Shown: piece after piece, positions 1 to 5,208 of the stretch
Layout: each line of letters starts with the position of its first letter
Numbering within the stretch: the first letter of the stretch is position 1
Assembly (NCBI GenBank): GCA_030641425.1
Contig: DAOWHM010000137.1
Coordinates: 1 to 6,832 of the forward strand
Direction of reading: 5' to 3'
Origin: Candidatus Bathyarchaeota archaeon
GTDB taxonomy: Archaea > Thermoproteota > Bathyarchaeia > Bathyarchaeales > SOJC01
DNA length: 6,832 nt
Program-made: the position numbers and the translations under genes
Notes under the pieces: generated by a model
What the model saw: only the letters and a program-made list of their open reading frames with translations
Told to the model about the DNA's origin: nothing
The model's database searches: none

Positions 1-215
1 GTCAACTCAATAATGAAAATGAAACAGATGTAAATTGCTACAAATGCGATTGAGAGAGGTTGATAGCCAACAAATCCTTCAAAAGGAGCTACAACCATTG
101 AGAATATTGAGAAGAGAATGTAGACAACTGCTGACTTGAATAAAGCTTTGCATAGCCTAAGAAATATTTTCTTCTTGTTGAATCTACTTACTTTTTTGTA
201 GGTTAGGTTAATCAT
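1..215 (-). CDS. Partial small membrane protein, N-terminal part (runs off the left edge)
   Basis: An open frame of 71 full codons starts at an ATG at 213-215 and reaches the window edge without a stop. An in-frame TAG lies only two codons upstream of that ATG (219-221), so the start is well fixed. The N-terminus is basic (YKK, NKKK, up to residue 27), followed by two hydrophobic segments at about residues 28-43 and 54-69 separated by a short polar turn containing PFEGF. I infer a polytopic membrane protein with its N-terminus in the cytoplasm. Its start overlaps the stop of the preceding gene by 8 bases, which suggests translational coupling within a three-gene membrane-protein operon. I do not recognise the family, and the C-terminal part is not visible. 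That this is a real gene is supported by the overlap, the clean frame and the membrane-like composition; no function can be given. Confidence 0.62.
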   Translation of the reverse strand, partial: MINLTYKKVSRFNKKKIFLRLCKALFKSAVVYILFSIFSMVVAPFEGFVGYQPLSIAFVAIYICFIFIIEL

Positions 216-984
216 AGTCTATCACGATTGGACCATAGTTGAACATCGCTGTCTCTACGCGGATCTGAACTTGCTCGATGCTGGAAATCAGAGTTGGGTT
301 AATGATTGCCTCAAGTTGCCCGTTATAGTTAGCTCCCGGAGGTACATCCATTGATACTGTTCCTTCACCTATCACTTGATATGCGCTGTTTATGAGTTCA
401 ACGCGGATGACTCCTGTTACGCTGAAGTAAGGCGAATGGTTTTCGAAGTTGATTGGCACCATCACCCCCAAGTGAGTAATGTTATAAATGTTGAACGTTG
501 GATCGCCGGTTGCGAAGTTGTATAATGGTGCTCCCCAGGGTATGGTTGTGTTTGTTTCGAGTGAAAGTGGCACAAGATTGGCGTAGTTTAGTTGAGCTGA
601 ACCGAGTAGTGTGAAGTTTGAGTCATCAAAGAGGTATTCCATATTGGTCATGATTTCGTCGAGTGGCAGGCTGATGTTGTGGAGAATTGTTGCATTGTTT
701 TGAGGGGGGATCTGTGACACATATGTGGTTGCTTCTGAGATTTGGTTGTTCTCATTATCTAATAGTAATGTGGTTACGTTTAGACCAGCTATAATGTAGT
801 AACCTTCGTTGCCAATTGTTATGGGTAGCGTGATGGATAGATGTTCCTCTGTTAGATTTATCATTGGCTCCCCAAAGCCTATTTGAATTAGGGTGACTGA
901 GTAAACGCATGTTATTGTGACCGCAAGTGCTAGTAGCCAAAAAAAACGTGTGGCCCAGCTCATGGCCCGTATTGACACGTTCAT
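208..984 (-). CDS. Membrane-anchored extracytoplasmic protein with a two-fold internal repeat, family unknown
   Basis: 258 residues. A short basic N-terminus is followed by one hydrophobic segment (about residues 11-36) that can act as a signal anchor; the rest is a polar, beta-rich domain predicted outside the cell. Eight N-X-S/T sequons (N43, N69, N97, N103, N123, N145, N168, N182) fit an N-glycosylated archaeal surface protein. The outer part looks like two copies of one domain, about residues 49-143 and 172-258. Each copy starts with an L-x-x-x-(L/V)-P-I motif, reaches a PP pair about 40 residues later and ends near (L/F)-N-Y. A sequence containing PWGAPLYNF links the copies. The shape resembles LEA14-type or fibronectin-like beta sandwiches, but this is an impression, not an assignment. 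The ATG at 984 lies 6 bases after the upstream stop with no clear Shine-Dalgarno, which suggests reinitiation; Met8 is an alternative start. Function unknown. Confidence 0.82.
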   Translation of the reverse strand: MNVSIRAMSWATRFFWLLALAVTITCVYSVTLIQIGFGEPMINLTEEHLSITLPITIGNEGYYIIAGLNVTTLLLDNENNQISEATTYVSQIPPQNNATILHNISLPLDEIMTNMEYLFDDSNFTLLGSAQLNYANLVPLSLETNTTIPWGAPLYNFATGDPTFNIYNITHLGVMVPINFENHSPYFSVTGVIRVELINSAYQVIGEGTVSMDVPPGANYNGQLEAIINPTLISSIEQVQIRVETAMFNYGPIVIDYD

Positions 985-990
985 CTAGGT

Positions 991-1431
991 TTACTCTTCC
1001 ACTTGGTTTTGGGGTGGAACTAGAATTGCTTGTGGTTCTCCGAGTTTAGGTTCAGGAGTAAGTTGTGTTTTAGATTCCGATGGAACTTCCTTGTGTGTGC
1101 GTCTTGTTTGTGGTCTTGGTTGTGACGTCCTTATTGTCCTAGCGATGGGAACATATCTCTGGTTTACTAATGGTATTCCTCTCACTGTAAGTAAGGATCC
1201 TATCCACCCCATTATGCCGAGATACATTAAATGTATGCACGCTTGGATGAGAGGTGCTAGGGCTTGCCCAAAAACTCTTGCCAAATCATCGGATGCGATT
1301 AAGCTGAGAGGGGTTTGAAGAAAAAGATATGCGTTTAGGAAAGTAAAGACTAGGAGGGATACGCCGACGAACAATATGATGATGCCGGTTAATTGAGGTT
1401 TGTTTTTTATTTTAAATTGCATATTCCGCAT
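991..1431 (-). CDS. Two-helix membrane protein with a basic, proline-rich cytoplasmic tail, family unknown
   Basis: 146 residues if started at the first ATG. A basic N-terminus (KIKNK) precedes a hydrophobic segment at about 15-37. A short loop with a DD pair follows, then a second hydrophobic segment at about 58-82. By the positive-inside rule both ends are cytoplasmic. The tail (83-146) is rich in R, P, Q and E and probably disordered, a possible docking region. Start choice is open: a GGAG (1433-1436) sits only 1 base from the first ATG but 10 bases before Met4 (ATG 1420-1422), so Met4, giving 143 residues, may be the real start. It is the first gene of the minus-strand cluster and ends 6 bases before the next gene, so the two are probably co-transcribed and may form one membrane complex. 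I do not recognise the family. Confidence 0.75.
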   Translation of the reverse strand: MRNMQFKIKNKPQLTGIIILFVGVSLLVFTFLNAYLFLQTPLSLIASDDLARVFGQALAPLIQACIHLMYLGIMGWIGSLLTVRGIPLVNQRYVPIARTIRTSQPRPQTRRTHKEVPSESKTQLTPEPKLGEPQAILVPPQNQVEE

Positions 1432-1468
1432 TCTCCATATTTTTGATGTGGGTATGTTTGTTAAACCG

Positions 1469-1476
1469 TATTAAAT
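1469..1476 (-). promoter_or_regulatory. Possible TATA box for the membrane-protein cluster
   Basis: On the minus strand this reads TTTAATAC. A start about 25 bases downstream would fall near 1446, leaving a short leader that contains the GGAG at 1433-1436. A second TATA-like site, TGTATATTTA on the minus strand at 1531-1540, would give a leader of about 80 bases. I cannot choose between them from sequence alone. Confidence 0.35.
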
Positions 1477-1580
1477 CTTCTGTAGCAATAAACAATATTC
1501 CCTTCCATGTTTCAAGTTGAAGATTACAACTAAATATACATTAAACATCTGAAACGCATTATTGCATTAACCACATACAT

Positions 1581-1608
1581 TAGACTTCAGCTGCAAGAAG
1601 AAAGTCTA
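1581..1608. other. Small inverted repeat in the intergenic stretch
   Basis: TAGACTT (1581-1587) is exactly complementary to AAGTCTA (1602-1608), with 14 bases between them. It lies between the promoter of the minus-strand membrane cluster and the plus-strand TATA box at 1627, so it could be a regulator site or part of a leader. A 7-base match in AT-rich DNA may also be chance. Confidence 0.25.
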
Positions 1609-1626
1609 TAAGACCCTATTTCAATA

Positions 1627-1635
1627 TTTATAAAA
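1627..1635 (+). promoter_or_regulatory. Strong archaeal TATA box with no protein gene downstream
   Basis: TTTATAAAA preceded by an A/T-rich element is a close match to the archaeal box A. The expected start, about 25 bases beyond its centre, is near 1656-1659. The first downstream ATG (1666) is followed by only three more codons and then TAG, and no longer reading frame follows before sepF at 2067. I infer that it drives a non-coding RNA. Confidence 0.5.
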
Positions 1636-1657
1636 GAGCCTTATCTGGATCAATATC

Positions 1658-1770
1658 GGTAGTTCATGGTTGGAGGATAGGATACACCCAAGGGAGAAAG
1701 GAGAATTGCTTAAAACATCTCTCCTCCAACCAATCATCTGGAACTAAAATCTAGAATTAAGTTCTATTTA
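1658..1770 (+). ncRNA. Candidate structured small RNA of about 110 bases
   Basis: The region starts at the position expected from the TATA box at 1627-1635. TAGTTC (1660-1665) pairs exactly with GAACTA (1741-1746), closing the structure right after the predicted start. Inside it, TGGTTGGAGGA (1667-1677) pairs exactly with TCCTCCAACCA (1722-1732), an 11-base stem around a purine-rich loop of 44 bases. A further small hairpin, TAGAA/TTCTA (1752-1756 with 1762-1766), is followed by a T-rich stretch that could end transcription. I tested by eye for tRNA, C/D box, H/ACA, RNase P and SRP RNA features and found no convincing match. An alternative reading is a dyad acting at the DNA level. The boundaries are inferred and no expression is shown. 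Confidence 0.35.
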
Positions 1771-2013
1771 TCATCTAAGCCAAAAGCCAACATCTCCAGA
1801 TTCTGAACAATCGTTGACTCCTCCTGAAGACCACCAGCACGCATGATGGAATGCGATGCATACACAAATCTGCCAAAATCATGAACCTGTGATTGTAAAA
1901 AATAACATACTTGGTATAGCAGTAGAAGCCAGAGTCAATTAAGCTTGTGCCAACAATGCTTTGGAAGCCCATAAAGAAGCCAAATTAAGGCTCTACAAAA
2001 CGACAAAACGGTG

Positions 2014-2042
2014 ATTCAATTGCCAAAACTTGAATTCCAAGT
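2014..2042. promoter_or_regulatory. Overlapping inverted repeats just upstream of the sepF TATA box
   Basis: ATTCAA (2014-2019) is complementary to TTGAAT (2030-2035) across 10 bases. Overlapping it, ACTTG (2028-2032) is complementary to CAAGT (2038-2042). Ten bases further lies the TATA-like element. This position suits an operator or activator site for sepF, but the arms are short and no regulator is known. Confidence 0.25.
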
Positions 2043-2051
2043 ACGTAAGTA

Positions 2052-2059
2052 TTATAAAA
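2052..2059 (+). promoter_or_regulatory. TATA box upstream of, and very close to, sepF
   Basis: TTATAAAA is the best TATA match before sepF, but it ends only 7 bases before the ATG at 2067. The usual spacing would place the transcript start near 2080, inside the reading frame. Either this is not the promoter, or translation starts further in. Confidence 0.4.
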
Positions 2060-2066
2060 TCAGAGT

Positions 2067-2543
2067 ATGAAAATAGATTGTACATTCAGAAGAAAAAAGG
2101 AATCCGAGCAGGAAAATGTTGAGAGCCAGAATATTCCCAGTGTAATAGGAAGTATCCTTTTGTCAAGCTCTGGAGGAACCTTCGGAAAAGTTGTACGTAG
2201 TCGTGGTAAGGAGTCGGGAGTCTCCAAAGCTAGTAAAGCTTCTGAGATGGAGCGTTCTAAGATTTACTTGAAAGCTATGCCCCTCCGAAAACTCTCAGAT
2301 CTGACTAAAATAAAAAGCGAGGTGGAGTCAGGCAACATACTCATCATAAAGGTGAGTCCCCTCGCAAACAAGAACGTTGAGGATATCAAAACAGCGGTTA
2401 ACGAATTGTGTAGTTTCGCTGAATCTGTGGATGGTGACATTGCCCGTTTAGGAGAGGAAAGGATAGTGATCACTCCTTCGGGAGTACGTATATGGCGAGA
2501 GAAGGCTCTTTCACATAAAGAAGAAGTTCCTACCGCAGCCTAA
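2067..2543 (+). CDS. sepF: Cell division protein SepF (archaeal FtsZ membrane anchor)
   Basis: 158 residues. The C-terminal part, about residues 65-143, is a SepF domain (formerly DUF552): IYLKAMPLRKLSDL, then GNILIIKVSPLANK, then GGDIARLGEE-like GDIARLGEERIVITPSG and VRIW at the end. In archaea that have it, SepF dimers bind FtsZ and hold it on the membrane through an N-terminal membrane-targeting helix. Here the first 60 residues are charged and low in complexity (RRKKESEQE, then Ser/Lys-rich), with only a short hydrophobic run at I23-L32, so the membrane helix is not obvious. The start is uncertain: there is no Shine-Dalgarno at the ATG, and the TATA box at 2052 predicts a transcript beginning inside the frame. 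TTG at codon 32 (2160), with an AGGAAG before it, is an alternative. No ftsZ is present in the window. Its 3' end overlaps that of aCPSF1 by 14 bases. Confidence 0.85.
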   Translation: MKIDCTFRRKKESEQENVESQNIPSVIGSILLSSSGGTFGKVVRSRGKESGVSKASKASEMERSKIYLKAMPLRKLSDLTKIKSEVESGNILIIKVSPLANKNVEDIKTAVNELCSFAESVDGDIARLGEERIVITPSGVRIWREKALSHKEEVPTAA

Positions 2544-4446
2544 TTGTCTCCAAGATTTCAGGGGCCACAGCGTCAATTTTGAATCTCCTTCTCAGGAAAT
2601 GAGTGACGCTTAGACATTTCGTCCTTTCACCGTGACAGACGATAACTTTTTCAGGTCTCGGGGTGACGCGACGGATGTAGTTTATTATCTGTCTTCTATC
2701 TGAATGCCCTGAAAAGCCCTCAATAGATTCGACTCGCAGCTTGACCCTAATCACTTGCATCTTGCCTTCATTGTTAAAGACAGACGCCTCGCCTAATCCC
2801 TTCTGTACGCGGCTACCGAGTGTGCCTTCAATTTGGTAGCTAACAAATATGATTGTGTTGAGTTTGTCGTGAGCTAGTCGCTTGAAGTAGTCGATAATTG
2901 GTCCTCCCTCAAGCATTCCAGCTGTTGCCATAATGATGCTCGGTTCACCTTCAACAATCTCGTCTCTTGCGCTTGGGTGTTCAACCATTGTGAAGTAATC
3001 AGATTGAAATGGGTTTATTCCCTCATGCAAGATGCTGTTTCTAACATTTCTTGCCAGATACTCAGGGTAAGCTGTGTGAATTGCCGTAGCTTCTGAGATC
3101 ATTCCCTCGATGAAGACTGGAGCCTCCCTCATCAACCCTCTTTTCATGTACCCGTCGATTATCAACATAATTTCTTGAGCACGACCCACAGCCGGCACTG
3201 GAATCATGACTTTACCACCATGATCTAAAGTCTCGTTTATTACCGATGCGAGTTTCTCTTCAGCAGCAATTCTTGAAGGCATCAAATCATCAGGCGCACC
3301 GTACGTGCTCTCAGTGACAATCGTTTCAACCCGTGGAAAATCTGTGCTTGCTGCTTCGAGAAGTGTTGTTTTTCCATATTTATAGTCCCCTGTGACCACC
3401 AAATTGTGTAAGCCTTCTCCGATGTGTACGTGGATGACTGATGATCCTAAGATGTGGCCTGCGTTGTGGAGGGTTAATCGTATGTCAGGTGAGATATCAG
3501 TAACCGCTCCGAAGCGGAGAGGAAGAGTGTGGAGGACGCAGTTGCGGACATCTTTTTGGTCATAAGTAGCCATAAAGCCTTGTTTGTCTGCAACGTCAAG
3601 GTAATCTAGTTGTAGTAGAGTCATCAGGTTTGATGTTGGATCTGAACAGTAAACTGGACCATCATAGCCATATTTGAATAAGAAGGGGAGGAAGCCACAG
3701 TGATCGAGGTGTGCATGGGTTATTACGACAGCGTCGAGGGTGTCGATGTCAAATTGGGGGATGTCGAGGCGGGGAAAGGCATCAAGGGGGTTTGTTGAGC
3801 CGGGGTTTATGCCACAGTCTAGAAGTATTTGGCTTTCTCTAGTTTGCAGCAGCATTGCAGAGCGTCCCACTTGTCGAAATCCTCCAAGAGCTGAGATTCG
3901 CACGTCGCCTACTGCGTGGATTTTTGGGCGGTAGATTCTCTCTCCTATGTTTCGCAGCACTCTTCCTCGTTCTTTACTTTCTGAGTGAAGAAAGTAGCGC
4001 ATGTGACTGATTATTTTTGATGGTATAGCTGAACTCCTCAAGATTCGGGGACGCCACTTCGTTTCTCGTACGATCTTCTGCAGTACTGCTCCATTCTTCC
4101 CTATTACTAAGCCTGGTTTCTTTGAGTCAATTATGACCTCGCCTAGGCTTGGATCGAAGTTTATGCTTGTGATCTCAGCTTCTTTAGGCACGGTCTCTTC
4201 AACTGTCTTCTTAGTCTCTTCCTCTGGCAATCTCACAGAAGGATCTGATCTCACCACAATTCTCTTGCGGATCAAGCTGACTATGTCTGCAATGATGGAA
4301 CTCTGTTCGATCAAAATTTCCGGTCGCTTAGTATAGACCGCTAAGGCTGGCCCTTCAAATTCTATTCGAGTGACTTCTGCTTCCTTAGGAATTTTTTGCA
4401 GAACAATTTGGCTAACTTCTAGCTTACTCTTGCCGCCTGTAGTCAC
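2530..4446 (-). CDS. aCPSF1: aCPSF1 / FttA: KH-domain beta-CASP ribonuclease and transcription termination factor
   Basis: 638 residues, the normal full length. This family is the archaeal relative of CPSF73: it cuts nascent RNA near U-rich gene ends and drives transcription termination in Methanococcus and Thermococcus. Domain order: an N-terminal KH-like domain without GxxG (about 1-75), a second KH domain with GKNG at 116-119, a metallo-beta-lactamase core from about 180 and an inserted beta-CASP domain. All catalytic motifs are present: D210, HAHLDH (244-249), H331 in AGHILGS, D354 in TGDYKYG, motif A E379, motif B H581 in GFSGHSD and motif C H605 in CHGE. It should therefore be an active zinc nuclease. 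It starts with GTG inside the psmB stop (GTGA overlap) behind a GAGGAG at 4453-4458, so it is translationally coupled to psmB. The last 14 bases overlap the facing sepF gene. Confidence 0.97.
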   Translation of the reverse strand: MTTGGKSKLEVSQIVLQKIPKEAEVTRIEFEGPALAVYTKRPEILIEQSSIIADIVSLIRKRIVVRSDPSVRLPEEETKKTVEETVPKEAEITSINFDPSLGEVIIDSKKPGLVIGKNGAVLQKIVRETKWRPRILRSSAIPSKIISHMRYFLHSESKERGRVLRNIGERIYRPKIHAVGDVRISALGGFRQVGRSAMLLQTRESQILLDCGINPGSTNPLDAFPRLDIPQFDIDTLDAVVITHAHLDHCGFLPFLFKYGYDGPVYCSDPTSNLMTLLQLDYLDVADKQGFMATYDQKDVRNCVLHTLPLRFGAVTDISPDIRLTLHNAGHILGSSVIHVHIGEGLHNLVVTGDYKYGKTTLLEAASTDFPRVETIVTESTYGAPDDLMPSRIAAEEKLASVINETLDHGGKVMIPVPAVGRAQEIMLIIDGYMKRGLMREAPVFIEGMISEATAIHTAYPEYLARNVRNSILHEGINPFQSDYFTMVEHPSARDEIVEGEPSIIMATAGMLEGGPIIDYFKRLAHDKLNTIIFVSYQIEGTLGSRVQKGLGEASVFNNEGKMQVIRVKLRVESIEGFSGHSDRRQIINYIRRVTPRPEKVIVCHGERTKCLSVTHFLRRRFKIDAVAPEILETIRLR

Positions 4447-5099
4447 TCTTTTCTCCTCAACTCAGACTTCGTCTCCGCTATGTTTGCTTTCTCTTCGTCA
4501 GTTAATTCACGGTATCCATCCTTACCGATGACTGCAAGGTCGAAACTATCACCGCTTGCCGAGTTTCTCTTCATAGCGGCTTGCAGTGCATGAACTGCGA
4601 CTGGTAGCATCTCACTTGTTGGCGTTCCTTCTCGATATTTATCTTCGAGTACGCCATAGGCGACTGGAGATCCTGAGCCCGTGGCAACACATTTTTCTTC
4701 GACCAAGCTTCCGAGGGGGTCTAATGAGAATATGTGAGTACCTGAATTGTCAATTCCCCCAACTATTACTTGAGCGATTAAGGGATAGTAACGTGAGGAA
4801 AAGAGAAGGTTTGACAGTAGTCTAGAAGCAGATTTAATAGGTATTGGTCTCCCGAAACTTATCTTGTAAAGCCTAGCATTTACGACTAGTATGTCGACAA
4901 GTCTTTGCGCATCAGCGACACTTCCGGATATGGTCATGGCGACGTGGTCATCTATCTTGTATATTTTCTTCCCTTTTTTATGGGCAATGAAGGTTCCCAT
5001 AGTTACCCGAGTGTCAGATGAGAGGATTATCCCATCATTGCAGACTAAGCCTATGGTAGTAGTACCTTTAAGTACTAATTGATTTGATATTTCACGCAT
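4443..5099 (-). CDS. psmB: 20S proteasome beta subunit
   Basis: 218 residues from the ATG at 5097-5099. This is the catalytic subunit of the archaeal 20S proteasome, an N-terminal threonine hydrolase that assembles with alpha rings. A 12-residue propeptide ends in LKG and should be cleaved to expose Thr13 of the TTTIG motif as the nucleophile. The partners expected at mature positions 17 and 33 are present: D29 in SSDTR and K45 in GKKIYK. The later GSGS and GDSFDLAVIG motifs are also there, so the subunit should be active rather than a degenerate paralog. Start choice: a frame two codons longer begins with TTG at 5105, but the AGGAG at 5108-5112 is 2 bases from that TTG and 8 bases from this ATG, which decides for the ATG. 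It forms an operon with aCPSF1; a psmB neighbour of this kind is, as I recall, common in archaea. No psmA is in the window. Confidence 0.96.
   Translation of the reverse strand: MREISNQLVLKGTTTIGLVCNDGIILSSDTRVTMGTFIAHKKGKKIYKIDDHVAMTISGSVADAQRLVDILVVNARLYKISFGRPIPIKSASRLLSNLLFSSRYYPLIAQVIVGGIDNSGTHIFSLDPLGSLVEEKCVATGSGSPVAYGVLEDKYREGTPTSEMLPVAVHALQAAMKRNSASGDSFDLAVIGKDGYRELTDEEKANIAETKSELRRKE
4453..4458 (-). promoter_or_regulatory. Ribosome binding site for aCPSF1 inside the psmB end
   Basis: GAGGAG on the minus strand lies within the last codons of psmB, 6 bases before the GTG start of aCPSF1. Together with the GTGA overlap it supports the GTG start and coupled translation. Confidence 0.75.
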
Positions 5100-5107
5100 T
5101 TCCAAGT

Positions 5108-5112
5108 CTCCT
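5108..5112 (-). promoter_or_regulatory. Ribosome binding site that decides the psmB start
   Basis: AGGAG on the minus strand is 8 bases from the ATG at 5099 but only 2 from the TTG at 5105. This selects the ATG and indicates a leadered psmB transcript, in contrast to the probably leaderless egsA opposite. Confidence 0.7.
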
Positions 5113-5141
5113 GGAAAATTTAAAACTCTGCTTACAGTTGT

Positions 5142-5155
5142 CCTTCAAAGGAAGG
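5142..5155. other. Short dyad between the psmB and egsA promoters
   Basis: CCTTC (5142-5146) and GAAGG (5151-5155) are complementary around a 4-base spacer. The dyad falls close to the predicted psmB transcript start (near 5141), so it could be a leader hairpin or a regulator site. The arms are only 5 bases. Confidence 0.25.
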
Positions 5156-5161
5156 CGTCGC

Positions 5162-5169
5162 AATTATAC
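5162..5169 (-). promoter_or_regulatory. Likely TATA box of the psmB-aCPSF1 operon
   Basis: The minus strand reads GTATAATT here. A start about 25 bases downstream falls near 5141 and gives a leader of about 40 bases that includes the AGGAG of psmB. A more AT-rich TTTTAAATTTT on the minus strand at 5117-5127 is too close to the start codon to serve. Confidence 0.45.
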
Positions 5170-5181
5170 TTTACCGACTAG

Positions 5182-5189
5182 TTTAAAAA
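5182..5189 (+). promoter_or_regulatory. TATA box of egsA, predicting a leaderless transcript
   Basis: TTTAAAAA has its centre about 24 bases before the ATG at 5209, so transcription should begin at or within a base or two of the start codon. No Shine-Dalgarno precedes that ATG, which agrees with leaderless translation. Confidence 0.6.
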
Positions 5190-5208
5190 GATTTCGTGAC
5201 CATTAATA

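Larger units (their letters stand above)
1432..2066. other. 635-base intergenic stretch
   Basis: There is no convincing protein gene here. The left part holds the promoter of the minus-strand membrane cluster, the middle the candidate RNA, and the right end the sepF promoter region. Between about 1771 and 2010 I see nothing firm. One plus-strand frame reads as protein-like but is broken by TGA (1844) and TAA (1940). A 65-codon minus-strand frame there has an unlikely cysteine- and arginine-rich composition. Confidence 0.6.

Noticed and set aside
1621..1737. 38-codon minus-strand frame beginning inside the candidate RNA stem
   Set aside because: No conserved features and better explained by the plus-strand promoter and paired stems; too short to support alone.
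1660..1750. H/ACA guide RNA reading of the paired stems
   Set aside because: The internal loop has only about two bases on its left side, too few for a guide pocket, and the base after the stem gives only a loose ANA match.
1840..1880. Possible C/D box guide RNA (ATGATGG resembling box C)
   Set aside because: No matching D box at the right distance and no C'/D' pair; the resemblance is to a single 7-base motif.
1775..1972. 65-codon minus-strand frame
   Set aside because: Rich in Cys, Arg, Phe and Tyr with no domain, no ribosome binding site and no coding-like neighbour; it looks like a chance frame.
1748..2014. Plus-strand frame with protein-like wording (for example NNALEAHKEAKLRLY), a possible pseudogene
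   Set aside because: It is interrupted by TGA at 1844 and TAA at 1940, has no start or ribosome site and matches no family I know. Two stops in about 88 codons is no fewer than chance would give.
5097..5105. psmB start at TTG 5105
   Set aside because: The AGGAG lies 2 bases from the TTG but 8 bases from the ATG at 5099, which is the normal spacing.
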